Part shown: in pieces, positions 28,482-37,280 of the stretch
How the letters are laid out: every line of letters starts with the position of its first letter
How positions within the stretch are numbered: the stretch's first letter is position 1
Origin: Burkholderiaceae bacterium
GTDB taxonomy: Bacteria; Pseudomonadota; Gammaproteobacteria; Burkholderiales; Burkholderiaceae_D
Assembly: GCA_018261755.1 (NCBI GenBank)
Contig: JAGTRJ010000018.1
Coordinates: forward strand, 58,266 to 122,265
DNA length: 64,000 nucleotides
Direction: 5' to 3'
Program-made: the position numbers and the translations under genes
Notes under the pieces: generated by a model
The model's input: only the letters and a program-made list of their open reading frames with translations
Database searches by the model: none
What the model was told of the DNA's origin: nothing

Positions 28482-30385
28482 TGGAAACGGCACAAACAAT
28501 ACAAACGATGCAAACTATGCGTATTGCGCTGGTTGGCAACCCGAACTGCGGCAAGACGGCGCTGTTCAACCGGCTGACCGGCGCGCGGCAGAAGGTGGCG
28601 AACTACGCCGGCGTGACGGTCGAGCGCAAGGAAGGCCGGTTCACGTCGCTGAATGGAACCAGCTTCGAAGTCATCGACCTCCCGGGCGCGTACAGCCTGA
28701 ATGCAATGACGCCGGACGAAGTGATTACGCGCGATGCGCTGTCCGGCACGCTGGCGGGCGAGTCGTTGCCGGACGTGATCGTGCTGGTGGCGGATGCAAC
28801 CAACCTGCGGCTGAATCTGCGTCTCGCGCTCGAAGTCGCGCGGCTGAAGCGGCCGATGGTGCTGGCGCTGAACATGATGGACGTGGCGCAAAAGCGCGGC
28901 TTGCAGATCGACGTGGAAAAACTGCGGGCCGAACTCGGCATGCCAGTGGTGGAAACGATCGCGGTCGAATCCGGCGGCGCCGACGAACTGGTGGCGCAAC
29001 TGGAATCAATGCGTGAATCGGCGCTCGATAGTTTGCGTCCGGCGCCGTGCGCAGCGCCGCTGTTGCCGGATACGCCGTCCACGATGGAAGCGATGCACCG
29101 CGATGTGCGCCGCATCCTTGATTTGTGCATCAGGAACAGCGGGCAGAAATCGTCCTTCGGCGATCGGCTGGATGCGGTGGTGCTGCACCCGGTGCTCGGT
29201 TACGTGATCCTGTCGGCGCTGCTGTTTCTGGTGTTTCAGGCGGTATTTAGCTGGTCAAAATGGCCGATGGATCAAATCAAGGCCGGCGTCGATGGACTTG
29301 GCGTGCTGGTGACTGAATCGATGGCCGAAGGCGTGCTGCGCAGTCTGCTGGTCGATGGCATCCTGTCCGGCGTCGGTAGCGTGCTGGTGTTCTTGCCGCA
29401 AATCCTGATCCTGTTCCTGTTCATTCTGGCGCTGGAAGAATCCGGCTATCTGCCGCGCGCGGCCTTCCTGCTGGATCGGCTGATGGGCAGCGTCGGCCTG
29501 TCTGGACGGGCGTTTATTCCGCTGCTGTCGAGTTTCGCCTGCGCGGTGCCCGGGATCATGGCGACGCGCACGATCCAGAATCCACGCGACCGGCTGGCGA
29601 CGATCATGATCGCGCCGCTGATGACTTGCTCGGCGCGGCTGCCGGTGTATGCGCTGGTGATCGGCGCCTTCATTCCGGAAACCGATGTTGGCATATTCAA
29701 TTTGCAGGGGCTGGTGCTGTTCGCGCTCTACGTTGCCGGCATCGTGTCGGCGATGGCGGTCGCCTATGTGTTCAAGCGCACCTTTGGCCGCAACCGGCAC
29801 GCGCCGCTGATGCTGGAACTGCCAAACTATCACTGGCCGAACCTGCGCAGTCTCGCGCTCGGCCTGTGGGAACGGGCGCGGATTTTCGTCACCCGCGTCG
29901 GCACGATCATTCTGGCGCTGATGGTGGTGCTGTGGTTCCTGTCATCATTCCCGGCGCCGCCGGACGGCGCCACCGGACCGGCCATCCAGTATAGTCTGGC
30001 GGGGCAGATCGGCCGCTTGCTGGAAACCGTGTTCCGTCCGATTGGTTTCAACTGGCAGATTGCGATTGCACTGATTCCGGGCATGGCGGCGCGCGAAGTG
30101 GCTGTCGGCGCGCTCGGCACCGTGTATGCGCTGTCTGCCACGGGTGAGGAACTGTCGGTGATGCTGACGCCGATGATCGCGGCCAGTTGGTCGCTGCCAA
30201 CCGCGCTGTCGCTGCTGGCATGGTACGTGTTCGCGCCGCAGTGCATCTCGACCATTGTGACAGTCAAGCGCGAAACGAATTCGTGGAAACCTGCCGTGGC
30301 GATGCTGGTCTACATGTTTGCGCTGGCATACCTGGCTGCGTTCGCGGTGTACCAGATTGCATCCAGCGTGCTGGGAGGTGCATGA
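28478..30385 (+). CDS. feoB: Ferrous iron transporter FeoB
   Basis: A 635-residue inner-membrane Fe2+ transporter with an N-terminal G domain. G1 is GNPNCGKT (20-27), G3 is DLPGAYSL, and a NMMD G4-like motif occurs near residue 130. A helical spacer and about eight membrane helices follow, including two Gate motifs (VFLPQILILFLFILALEESGYLPRAAFL, and the second around GMAAREVAVGALGTVY). Translationally coupled to feoA, and its stop overlaps the third gene of the operon. Confidence 0.96.
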   Translation: MMETAQTIQTMQTMRIALVGNPNCGKTALFNRLTGARQKVANYAGVTVERKEGRFTSLNGTSFEVIDLPGAYSLNAMTPDEVITRDALSGTLAGESLPDVIVLVADATNLRLNLRLALEVARLKRPMVLALNMMDVAQKRGLQIDVEKLRAELGMPVVETIAVESGGADELVAQLESMRESALDSLRPAPCAAPLLPDTPSTMEAMHRDVRRILDLCIRNSGQKSSFGDRLDAVVLHPVLGYVILSALLFLVFQAVFSWSKWPMDQIKAGVDGLGVLVTESMAEGVLRSLLVDGILSGVGSVLVFLPQILILFLFILALEESGYLPRAAFLLDRLMGSVGLSGRAFIPLLSSFACAVPGIMATRTIQNPRDRLATIMIAPLMTCSARLPVYALVIGAFIPETDVGIFNLQGLVLFALYVAGIVSAMAVAYVFKRTFGRNRHAPLMLELPNYHWPNLRSLALGLWERARIFVTRVGTIILALMVVLWFLSSFPAPPDGATGPAIQYSLAGQIGRLLETVFRPIGFNWQIAIALIPGMAAREVAVGALGTVYALSATGEELSVMLTPMIAASWSLPTALSLLAWYVFAPQCISTIVTVKRETNSWKPAVAMLVYMFALAYLAAFAVYQIASSVLGGA

Positions 30386-30687
30386 TGCAGCAGGCGATCG
30401 TCGCCTTGATCGTGGCGGCAGCGTTCTGGGCCGTGGTCAAACGCTATACGCCACCGCCATTGCGCCGCCGGTGCCGCTCGTTGCTGGCAAAGAGCGCACG
30501 GCACGCTGGCTGGCGCTGGCTGGAAAACAGGCTGAACCTGCCGGCGCAGGCAGCGGCCAGTTCGTGCGCCGATGGTTGCGGTTCCTGCGGCGGCTGCGGG
30601 CCTGTTGCTGCCAAATCGGATGTGCATCCACCTGATGTTACGCAGACGATTTCGCTGGATGCGTTAAAGCAAAGCATGCGGCGCTAG
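30382..30687 (+). CDS. Cys-rich small membrane protein after feoB (DUF6587-like)
   Basis: About 100 residues. An N-terminal hydrophobic helix (MMQQAIVALIVAAAFWAVV) is followed by an Arg-rich stretch and then a Cys/Gly cluster, SSCADGCGSCGGCG, able to bind metal or an Fe-S centre. It overlaps the feoB stop, so it is the third feo gene. In betaproteobacteria this position holds a short DUF6587-type protein rather than enteric FeoC; a role in FeoB maturation or iron sensing is inference from position. Confidence 0.72.
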   Translation: MMQQAIVALIVAAAFWAVVKRYTPPPLRRRCRSLLAKSARHAGWRWLENRLNLPAQAAASSCADGCGSCGGCGPVAAKSDVHPPDVTQTISLDALKQSMRR

Positions 30688-30698
30688 CCAGGGATAAA

Positions 30699-30723
30699 AA
30701 AACGCCCCAATCCGGGGCGTTTT
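30699..30723. terminator. Bidirectional terminator after the feo operon
   Basis: AAAACGCCCC (30699-30708) and GGGGCGTTTT (30714-30723) form a 10-bp stem with a 5-nt loop, with extra A on the left. It serves the + feo operon and the - gene at 30739-31059. Confidence 0.9.
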
Positions 30724-30738
30724 CATTTGTGGGAATTC

Positions 30739-31059
30739 TTAACCGAGTTCCAGCGATTTCTGTCCTTCCGGCGACAGCAGGTCGTGCGTTTCCGGCCGTT
30801 TTTTCATGTAGTTGATGAATACCTGGCACACAGGCGTGACCGACAGCCCGCGTTCGCGCGCGGAGGCGAGGCAGGTTGATGCCAGTTGGCCGGCGAGGCC
30901 GCGGCCTTGCAGCGCATCGGGTACGGTCGTGTGTTCGAACGTGATGGTCTTGCCATCGAGCTTGTATTCGACCTTGGCCATGTGGCCTTCGATTTCGGTT
31001 TCGAAACGGTTCGCTGCCGGGTTATCGCGGATGACCGGTGCCGTGCTTGTTTCGCTCAT
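30739..31059 (-). CDS. Small GNAT-like N-acetyltransferase (YidJ/Acetyltransf_CG type)
   Basis: A 106-residue protein. The central TVPDALQGRGLAGQLASTCLA has the acetyl-CoA-binding Q/RxxGxG/A loop, and a late VCQVFINYMKKRPE is the Cys-containing motif of the reduced acetyltransferase family PF14542. The substrate is unknown. AAGGAGAAAAAATC gives a strong ribosome-binding site. The region upstream to copA holds about 135 bp without any recognised feature. Confidence 0.85.
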   Translation of the reverse strand: MSETSTAPVIRDNPAANRFETEIEGHMAKVEYKLDGKTITFEHTTVPDALQGRGLAGQLASTCLASARERGLSVTPVCQVFINYMKKRPETHDLLSPEGQKSLELG

Positions 31060-31194
31060 GATTTTTTCTCCTTGTTGATATGAAGATCGGGGTTCATCCA
31101 GAGGCGTAGGGTGCGGCGGGTTTGCTTTGTCGCCGCATCGTGAAACCAGTGTAACCGAGGTAAAAAAATCGCGTATTCCATGCAGGCATTGGGG

Positions 31195-33630
31195 TTATTC
31201 GCCACGACGCGGTCGCCAGCGTTTGAGCAAGAGCGAATTCGTTACCACACTGACGCTGCTGAATGCCATCGCAGCGCCGGCGATGACAGGATTGAGCCAG
31301 CCGAGCGCCGCCAGCGGAATGCTGACCACGTTGTAGATGAATGCCCAGCCGAGGTTTTGCTGGATTTTGCGGTAAGTCCTTTGCGAAATGTCGATCGCAT
31401 CGGCCACCAGCGCCGGGTCGCCGCGCATCAGCGTGATGCCGGCGGCGTGCATCGCGACATCGGTACCGGTTGACATCGCGATGCCGACATCGGCTGCCGC
31501 CAGCGCCGGCGCATCGTTGATGCCGTCGCCGACCATCGCTACCGTGCCGCGTGCCTTAAGTTCCGCCACCGTATTTGCCTTGTCGCCTGGCAGCACTTCG
31601 GCGCGGAATTCGTCGATGCCGGCCGCCTTGGCCACTGCCTGCGCGCTGCCGGGATTGTCGCCGGTCAGCATCACCGAGGCGATGCCCATCGCGCGCAGCC
31701 GCGCGATGGCGCCAGCGGCAGATGGTTTCAGCGCATCGCCAAATGCCAGCAGGCCCGCCAGTTCGATGCCGTCAGCCGTCTGCACCGCCAGCCACGACAC
31801 GGTACGGCCGGCGCGTTCGTGCTGCGCCGCCAGCGCGGTGTAATCGGTCAGCGTGATGCCTAGTTCCAGCATCAGGCGCTGGCTGCCGAGAAAGACATTT
31901 TTTCCCTCGACGCTGGCCATCACGCCTTTGCCAGGAATCGCTTTCGCTTCGGTTGCCGGCAATGGCGTGATGCCGCGCTTCTGCGCTTTTTCCTGCACTG
32001 CGATGGCCAGCGGATGGTTGCTGTACTGCTGCACCGCGCAAGCCAGTTGCAGCAACTGAAATTCGGTTGTCGGCGCAATGGCGACGATCGCGGTCACGGT
32101 CGGCCTGCCTTCGGTCAGCGTGCCGGTCTTGTCGAACGCGACCGTGGCGATGCCGTGCGCTGTTTCCAGTGCTTCCGCGTCCTTGATCAGGATGCCGTGA
32201 CGCGCCGCAGCGCCGGTGCCAACCATGATCGAGGTCGGGGTCGCCAGTCCGAGCGCGCACGGGCAGGCGATCACCTGCACCGCGACCGCGTTCAGCAGCG
32301 CCTGCTGCCAGTCGCCGCTCAACAAGCCCCAGCCAACGAAGGTGACGAGCGAAATCAGCAGCACCACCGGCACGAACACCGCGCTCACCTTGTCCACCAG
32401 TCGCTGGATTGGCGCCTTCACCGCTTGCGCATCTTCGACCATGCGGATGATTTGCGACAGCATCGTTTCCGCGCCGATGGCGGTGGTTTCAACCAGCAGC
32501 AGGCCATCGGCATTCACCGCGCCGCCGGTGACCGCATCGCCGACGGTTTTCGATACCGGCAGGCTCTCGCCGGTCAGCAGCGATTCGTCCAGATGGCTGC
32601 TGCCTTCGATGATCTTGCCATCGACCGGCACGCGCTCGCCCGGACGGATGATGACGATATCGCCGCTGCGCACGTCGGCAATCGGCATTTCCGTTTCGAT
32701 GCCGTCGCGCCGCACGGTAGCGACTGTCGCGCGCAAGGCTTCCAGCGCGCGGATCGCGTCCAGCGTCTGCCGTTTCGCGCGCTGCTCCAGCCATCGACCA
32801 AGAAGCACCAGCGTGATGATCACCGCTGACGATTCGAAATACAGGTGCGGTGCGTGGCTGCCGTGATGCGTCAGCAACAGGTACAGCGACAAGCCGTAAG
32901 CGGAACTGGTGCCAAGCGCGACCAGCAAATCCATGTTGCCGGACAGCGCTTTCGCCGCTTTCCAGCCGGCGCGGTAGAACGGCGCGCCGAGCCAGAACTG
33001 TACCGGCGTTGCCAGCAGCAACTGCAGCCAGCCGGGCAGCATCCAGTCCTGCCCGAACAGCAGGCCGACCATTGGCGCCACCAGCGGCAGCGTGAACAGT
33101 GCCGATGCCGCCACCGGCCACCAGCCGGGCAGCGACGATGCCGGCGCGGCTGGCGGCGGCGCCTCGGATGCGACGTGCGCGCCATAACCGGCTTTTTCAA
33201 CCGCTGCGATCAGCGCGGTCGCGCCGGTGCCGGCAATTGTTTTCACCTGCGCCTTGTTCGTTGCCAGGTTGACCGCCGCATCCAGCACGCCGGGCGCGGA
33301 TTTTAGCGCCTTCTCGACCCGCATCACGCACGATGCGCACGTCATGCCATCGATCGCCAGCGTGACCGTTTCATCCGGCACGCCGTAGCCGGCCTTTTGC
33401 ACCGCTGCCGCCAGTGCGGCAATATCGACATCGGCAGACGCCTGCACGGTCGCCTTGCCAGTGGCTAGATTGACCGCCGTGCCTTCGACGCCGGGCACGG
33501 CCGCCAGCGCCTTTTCAACTCGCGCCACGCACGACGCGCAACTGATGCCCTCGACCGGAAAGCTGATATTGCCCGTAGGCCGGATGTCATTATTCACTTG
33601 TTGTGCCATTTCGCTGTATGCTTTATCCAT
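31195..33630 (-). CDS. copA: Copper(I)-translocating P1B-type ATPase
   Basis: Up to 811 residues. Two N-terminal heavy-metal-binding domains have CASC at 31-34 and 98-101. About eight membrane helices follow, with the intramembrane [11 protein letters not shown], the phosphorylation loop [13 protein letters not shown] and [10 protein letters not shown]. The last helices carry [12 protein letters not shown] and [15 protein letters not shown], as in Cu+ pumps. It exports Cu+ from the cytoplasm. The start may be the ATG at 33630 or the one seven codons later at 33609. It is divergent from the copZ-like gene with only about 50 bp between. Confidence 0.93.
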   Translation of the reverse strand: MDKAYSEMAQQVNNDIRPTGNISFPVEGISCASCVARVEKALAAVPGVEGTAVNLATGKATVQASADVDIAALAAAVQKAGYGVPDETVTLAIDGMTCASCVMRVEKALKSAPGVLDAAVNLATNKAQVKTIAGTGATALIAAVEKAGYGAHVASEAPPPAAPASSLPGWWPVAASALFTLPLVAPMVGLLFGQDWMLPGWLQLLLATPVQFWLGAPFYRAGWKAAKALSGNMDLLVALGTSSAYGLSLYLLLTHHGSHAPHLYFESSAVIITLVLLGRWLEQRAKRQTLDAIRALEALRATVATVRRDGIETEMPIADVRSGDIVIIRPGERVPVDGKIIEGSSHLDESLLTGESLPVSKTVGDAVTGGAVNADGLLLVETTAIGAETMLSQIIRMVEDAQAVKAPIQRLVDKVSAVFVPVVLLISLVTFVGWGLLSGDWQQALLNAVAVQVIACPCALGLATPTSIMVGTGAAARHGILIKDAEALETAHGIATVAFDKTGTLTEGRPTVTAIVAIAPTTEFQLLQLACAVQQYSNHPLAIAVQEKAQKRGITPLPATEAKAIPGKGVMASVEGKNVFLGSQRLMLELGITLTDYTALAAQHERAGRTVSWLAVQTADGIELAGLLAFGDALKPSAAGAIARLRAMGIASVMLTGDNPGSAQAVAKAAGIDEFRAEVLPGDKANTVAELKARGTVAMVGDGINDAPALAAADVGIAMSTGTDVAMHAAGITLMRGDPALVADAIDISQRTYRKIQQNLGWAFIYNVVSIPLAALGWLNPVIAGAAMAFSSVSVVTNSLLLKRWRPRRGE

Positions 33631-33683
33631 CGCTTGTTGTTATCATGCCCGATATCGGGAACCAATGCTTGCGGGAGAAAATC

Positions 33684-33884
33684 ATGCTCAAATTTCACGT
33701 AGAAGACATGAGTTGCGGTCATTGTGCTGGTGCAATCACGAAGGCGGTCAAGGAAGCTGATCCGGGGACAGAAGTCATCATTGATCTGGCCACGCACACG
33801 GTGCAGATCGAAGGCGCGGCCGACGTCAACAAGGTGCAGCAGGCGATACGTGAAGCCGGTTACACCCCGTTAGCGCAGGCTTGA
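33684..33884 (+). CDS. copZ: Copper chaperone-like heavy-metal-associated protein
   Basis: A 66-residue single HMA domain, MLKFHVEDMSCGHCAGAITKAV, with the metal-binding pair in MSCGHC. The CGHC form with a central His is the CopZ variant common in betaproteobacteria. GGGAG lies before the ATG at 33684. It is divergent from copA, to which it probably delivers Cu+. No CueR-type operator palindrome was recognised in the short shared promoter gap. Confidence 0.88.
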   Translation: MLKFHVEDMSCGHCAGAITKAVKEADPGTEVIIDLATHTVQIEGAADVNKVQQAIREAGYTPLAQA

Positions 33885-33920
33885 TGCTGCCGGCACCCGC
33901 TTGCGGACGCCGTTTTAAAA

Positions 33921-33998
33921 CCAAAAAATACTCGGGGTAGTATTTTTTAACCGCCGCGGAAGTTCCGGCGGAAGCCCTGTTTTTAAGCATATACCCCC
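33921..33998 (+). repeat. Interspersed intergenic repeat, copy E
   Basis: An 8-bp hairpin AAAATACT (33925-33932) / AGTATTTT (33939-33946) with 6-nt loop CGGGGT, then a strong CCGCC...GGCGG hairpin with inner GGAA/TTCC (about 33951-33971). The element ends TGTTTTTAAGCATATACCCCC. It lies in the convergent gap between copZ and the YeeE-like gene. Confidence 0.7.
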
Positions 33999-34022
33999 AC
34001 CAATCTGCCGCTTTTGCAGGTG

Positions 34023-34442
34023 TTACCGGCTGCTCCAGCGGTCGAACCACGCGAATAGCACCATGCCGGCGAACATGCCGCCGACAAACACCAGCGCTTG
34101 CCGCACGCCCGAGCCGAGCAGCACGATTGCCGGGCCGGGGCAGATGCCCGCCAGCCCCCAGCCGATGCCGAACAGCGCGCTGCCGATCAGCAACCGCCGG
34201 TCGAGCTTGCGGTTGGCAGGAATCTGCATCTGAAATCCGAGCAGTGAGGTTGCGCGCCGCCCGCCCAGGCGAAAGGCGATGTAGCCGACCGCGATCGCGC
34301 CCACCATCACCAGCGCCAGCGACGGATCCCAGCTGCCAGCCAGGTCGAGAAACCCCAGCACCTTGGCCGGATTGCCCATGCCAGACAAGATCAGCCCAAA
34401 GCCGAACAGCAACCCGGCGAGCAAAGAAATCAGCATTGACAT
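34023..34442 (-). CDS. YeeE/YedE-like membrane protein, C-terminal half type (DUF6691)
   Basis: A 139-residue protein with four hydrophobic segments: FGFGLILSGMGNPAKVLGFLDLAGSWDPSLALVMVGA, then GIGWGLAGICPGPAIVLLG with the conserved Cys-Pro-Gly. It pairs with the following-upstream gene to make the two halves of the YeeE/YedE fold, implicated in thiosulfate or other sulfur-compound transport. It lies 21 bp downstream of its partner. Confidence 0.85.
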   Translation of the reverse strand: MSMLISLLAGLLFGFGLILSGMGNPAKVLGFLDLAGSWDPSLALVMVGAIAVGYIAFRLGGRRATSLLGFQMQIPANRKLDRRLLIGSALFGIGWGLAGICPGPAIVLLGSGVRQALVFVGGMFAGMVLFAWFDRWSSR

Positions 34443-34463
34443 GGCATTCTCCTTGTTCAGATT

Positions 34464-34895
34464 TCAGACGAGCAGGTGGCGCACCACGTAAACCGTGGCG
34501 AAGCCGAATCCCATGAAGGTCAGCGTGGCTGCAATCGAGCGCGGCGACAGGCGCGACAGGCCGCACACGCCATGTCCGCTGGTGCAGCCGGAACCGAGCC
34601 GCGTGCCGAATCCGACCAGTAGGCCGGCCGCTAGCAGCACTGGCCAGCTGGCATCGAGCTGACTGGACGGCAATTGGCCAAACAGCAGCCACAGCATCGG
34701 CGCCGCCAGCAGGCCGATGACGAAGGCCGCACGCCAGCGGGTGTCGCCCGCCTTAATGTGCAGCAGGCCGCTGACGATGCCGCTGATGCCGGCAATCCGC
34801 CCCAGCCCGAACAGCATCAGAGCCACCGCCAGCCCGATCAGTAAGCCGCCACCGAGCGCGTGCCACGGGGTGAAATGCAGCCAGTCGATAGTCAT
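34464..34895 (-). CDS. YeeE/YedE-like membrane protein, N-terminal half type
   Basis: A 143-residue protein with four or five hydrophobic segments. [23 protein letters not shown] carries the conserved Cys-containing motif ([10 protein letters not shown]) thought to handle sulfur substrates in this family. The start overlaps the end of the repressor gene upstream by four bases. With the second half at 34023-34442 it would form one sulfur-compound permease. Confidence 0.87.
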   Translation of the reverse strand: MTIDWLHFTPWHALGGGLLIGLAVALMLFGLGRIAGISGIVSGLLHIKAGDTRWRAAFVIGLLAAPMLWLLFGQLPSSQLDASWPVLLAAGLLVGFGTRLGSGCTSGHGVCGLSRLSPRSIAATLTFMGFGFATVYVVRHLLV

Positions 34896-35221
34896 GCTTG
34901 TTCTCCTGTCGGGCAGTACAGACCATACAGTGTGTTCAGGATCGCCAGCACCTTGTCATCGGCGATCGAATAGTAAATCCGCTTGCCGTCGCGCCGCGTG
35001 TTCACCAGCCCTTCGTTGCGCAGCACACCCAATTGCTGTGACAGCGTCGGCTGGTGCACGTCGAGCAGTGCTTCCAGTTCGCTGACCGATTTTTCCCCCT
35101 GGCTCAATTGGCACAGGATCAGCAGCCGGTCTTCATTCGCCAATGCGCGCAGCGCGGCGGTTGCCTGACCGGCGGCGGCGCGCATCAAGGCGATATCCAG
35201 TTGAGTGCATTCGGTGGTCAT
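34892..35221 (-). CDS. ArsR-family repressor of BigR/SqrR (persulfide-sensing) type
   Basis: A 109-residue winged-helix protein. Cys37 (LLILCQLSQGEKSVSEL) and Cys103 (LYGLYC near the end) are 66 residues apart, the spacing of the sensing pair in SqrR (41/107) and BigR (42/108). The recognition helix is in QPTLSQQLGVLRNEGLVNTRRDGKRIYYSI. GGAGGAACAA before the ATG at 35221 fixes the start. A 7-6-7 palindrome lies 32 bp upstream. Persulfide formation between the Cys pair would relieve repression of the sulfur genes; this is inference from family and residues. Confidence 0.85.
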   Translation of the reverse strand: MTTECTQLDIALMRAAAGQATAALRALANEDRLLILCQLSQGEKSVSELEALLDVHQPTLSQQLGVLRNEGLVNTRRDGKRIYYSIADDKVLAILNTLYGLYCPTGEQA

Positions 35222-35243
35222 TTGTTCCTCCGTAAAAAATCTG

Positions 35244-35293
35244 CTTGCGGATATTATATGACACGATATAATGTAAATCAATATAACGTTTTC
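35244..35293. promoter_or_regulatory. Operator palindrome with overlapping divergent promoters
   Basis: ATTATAT (35253-35259), GACACG, ATATAAT (35266-35272) is a perfect 7-bp inverted repeat with a 6-bp spacer. On +, TTGCGG (35245-35250) and TATAAT (35267-35272) are 16 bp apart. On -, TTGATT and TATAAT (35253-35258) are 17 bp apart. The palindrome thus covers both -10 boxes, as expected for the BigR-type repressor controlling itself, the YeeE pair and the divergent oxidoreductase. Confidence 0.75.
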
Positions 35294-35366
35294 ACATTTG
35301 CTTATTCCATCGAAATCCAGTCAATCACAATCGGACCCATAGAAACAAAAGGACATAAGGAACAAC

Positions 35367-37019
35367 ATGAAACCCATGCAAATAGTGGTTATTGGCGGCG
35401 TCGCCGCTGGTGCATCGTTCGCGGCGCGCGCTCGGCGTCTGAGTGAATCGGCGCAGATCACGGTGATTGAACGCGGGCCGGACGTGTCGTTCGCGAACTG
35501 CGGCTTGCCGTATCACATTGGCGGCGAAATCCCAGTGCGCGACGTGCTGGCGGTGCAGACCCCGGCCAGCCTGAAGGCGCTGCTGAATGTCGATGTGCGC
35601 GTGCGCACCGAAGCGATGCAAATTGATCGCGAAAACAGGCGCGTGCTGGTGCGCGATGTAGAAAGCGGGCAAAGCGAATGGCTAACTTACGACAAGCTGA
35701 TGCTGGCGCCGGGCGCGGCGCCGCGCGTGTCGAAACTGCCCGGTGTTGGCGATCCGCGCGTGTTCACGTTGCGCAATCTGGCCGACATGGATCGGATTGG
35801 CGCGGCCGCGAATGCCGGCATGCGGGCGGTGGTGGTCGGCGCCGGTTTCATCGGGCTGGAAATGGCCGAGCAATTGCACCACAAGGGCTTGACGGTCGAG
35901 GTGGTGCAGATAGGTTCGCAAGTGTTGCCGCAGATCGATGCCAAGCTGGCACTGCTGTTGGAAAACGAACTGCTGCACCACGACATCAAGCTGCACCTGA
36001 ACGATCAGGTCGTGCGCTTCGATGGTCGGGATGATGCGCTGCATTGTCAGCTCGCATCCGGCAAGGCGCTGGATGCAGATTTCGTTGTGCTGTCGATCGG
36101 GGTCGAGCCGGAAACAAAACTGGCCAGAGATGCCGGGCTGACGCTGGGCGCGCGCGGCCATATCGTGGTCAACGATTTCATGCAGACGTCGGATGCCGAT
36201 ATTTACGCCGCCGGCGATGCGATCGAAACGCGCGACCGCGTGTTCGGCGACCAGGTGAACGTACCGCTGGGCGGACCGGCCAACCGGCAGGGACGCGTGG
36301 CGGCCGATCATGTGTTCATGCAGGACAAGGCACGGCCGTATCCGGGCTCGGTTGCGACCGCGATCGTGCGCGTGTTCGGCGTTGCCGCCGGCAGCACCGG
36401 CTGGACCGAGGACCGGCTGCAAAAGGCCGGGCGCGACTATCGCGCGGTGACGGTCAACGATTACCAGCACGCGACCTACTTCCCCGGCGCGATGCCGCTG
36501 ACGCTGAAGATTTTGTGGGATACGCAAACGGGCGAGCTGCTCGGCGGGCAGGCGGCCGGGCATGATGGCGTGGACAAGCGGCTCGACGTGCTGGCGACCG
36601 CGATTGCCGGCAAGCTGACGGTCGAGGATCTGGCGCATCTGGAGCTGGCGTATGCGCCGCCGTTCGGCTCGGCCAAGGATATCGTCAACCTGGCCGGCTT
36701 TGCCGCCGGCAACCAGCGTGACGGGCTGGTGGAAACGGTGACCGAACTGCCGGCCGATGCTTCGGTGCAAATCATCGACGTGCGCGGCAAACCGATGGCC
36801 GATGCGAATCCGGTGCCGGGCGCGGTCAACATCCCGATGCCGACCTTGCGCGCAAACCTTGAGCGGCTCGACAAGAACCGGCCGGTGGTGACTGTGTGCG
36901 CGATGGGCAAGAACAGCTATTTCGCCTCGCGCGTGCTCAAGCAGAATGGCTTCGACGTGAAAAGCCTCGACGGCGGTGTGAAAATGCTGATCAATCCGCG
37001 CAATCCGGCCAAGGTGTGA
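35367..37019 (+). CDS. CoA-disulfide reductase / persulfide reductase with C-terminal rhodanese domain
   Basis: A 550-residue flavoprotein. The N-terminal FAD motif VVIGGVAAGASFAARARRL and Cys45 in SFANCGLPYH are the signature of CoA-disulfide reductases. The NAD-binding AVVVGAGFIGLEMAE and the second FAD motif DIYAAGDAIETRD follow. Residues about 465-550 are a rhodanese domain with active Cys511 in TVCAMGKNSY. Such fusions reduce CoA-persulfide or polysulfide with NAD(P)H. AAGGAACAAC precedes the ATG. Divergent from the repressor-YeeE operon, across the shared operator. Confidence 0.92.
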   Translation: MKPMQIVVIGGVAAGASFAARARRLSESAQITVIERGPDVSFANCGLPYHIGGEIPVRDVLAVQTPASLKALLNVDVRVRTEAMQIDRENRRVLVRDVESGQSEWLTYDKLMLAPGAAPRVSKLPGVGDPRVFTLRNLADMDRIGAAANAGMRAVVVGAGFIGLEMAEQLHHKGLTVEVVQIGSQVLPQIDAKLALLLENELLHHDIKLHLNDQVVRFDGRDDALHCQLASGKALDADFVVLSIGVEPETKLARDAGLTLGARGHIVVNDFMQTSDADIYAAGDAIETRDRVFGDQVNVPLGGPANRQGRVAADHVFMQDKARPYPGSVATAIVRVFGVAAGSTGWTEDRLQKAGRDYRAVTVNDYQHATYFPGAMPLTLKILWDTQTGELLGGQAAGHDGVDKRLDVLATAIAGKLTVEDLAHLELAYAPPFGSAKDIVNLAGFAAGNQRDGLVETVTELPADASVQIIDVRGKPMADANPVPGAVNIPMPTLRANLERLDKNRPVVTVCAMGKNSYFASRVLKQNGFDVKSLDGGVKMLINPRNPAKV

Positions 37020-37060
37020 CGGCTGGCAAGTCACCAGAGGAGCGGGCAATGCGGTAAAAT

Positions 37061-37179
37061 GCGAAGCTTGATCGGAGCCGCTTCGCGCTTCCCAAAGGGC
37101 AAGCGCAGGTTGGCGAATCCGATGACAGAAGGCTGCGGGGCTGGATGAATCACTCGAATCCGGCCCCTTTTCTTTTTTG
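37061..37179 (+). ncRNA. Candidate structured RNA or attenuator ending in an intrinsic terminator
   Basis: Between two + genes lie consecutive folds: GCGAAGC/GCTTCGC (37061-37086, perfect 7-bp stem) and CGCTT-CCC-AAA-GGG-AAGCG (37086-37105). A terminator hairpin GGGGCTGGAT/ATCCGGCCCC (37137-37167) with TTTTCTTTTTTT follows. A TAAAAT at 37055-37060 could be a -10 box, without a good -35. A tiny frame, ATG 37122 to TGA 37148 (8 codons), lies across the left arm of the terminator. It could be a small RNA, a conditional terminator for the ABC-F gene 100 bp downstream, or only the 3' end of the upstream transcript. Confidence 0.45.
37137..37179 (+). terminator. Intrinsic terminator upstream of the ABC-F gene
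   Basis: A 10-bp stem (37137-37146 and 37158-37167, one G-T pair) with an 11-nt loop and a T-rich tract TTTTCTTTTTT. It is 118 bp after the oxidoreductase stop and about 100 bp before the ABC-F start. Confidence 0.85.
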
Positions 37180-37280
37180 CGTCATGAGCCGCCGGCAGGC
37201 AGGCGTTGTGTGCGCAAAGGCAGCCCTGGTCAATCAGCATAGAGAAATCGAGCTAAACGCTCAATCGCATAAGGTTACCC

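Noticed and set aside
35682..37049. 455-codon open frame on - opposite the CoA-disulfide reductase
   Set aside because: Shadow of a well-supported flavoprotein gene; no motif of its own.
37061..37140. A tRNA-like reading of the structured region before the ABC-F gene
   Set aside because: GGTTGGCGAATCC looks superficially like a T-arm, but acceptor, D and anticodon stems cannot be formed.
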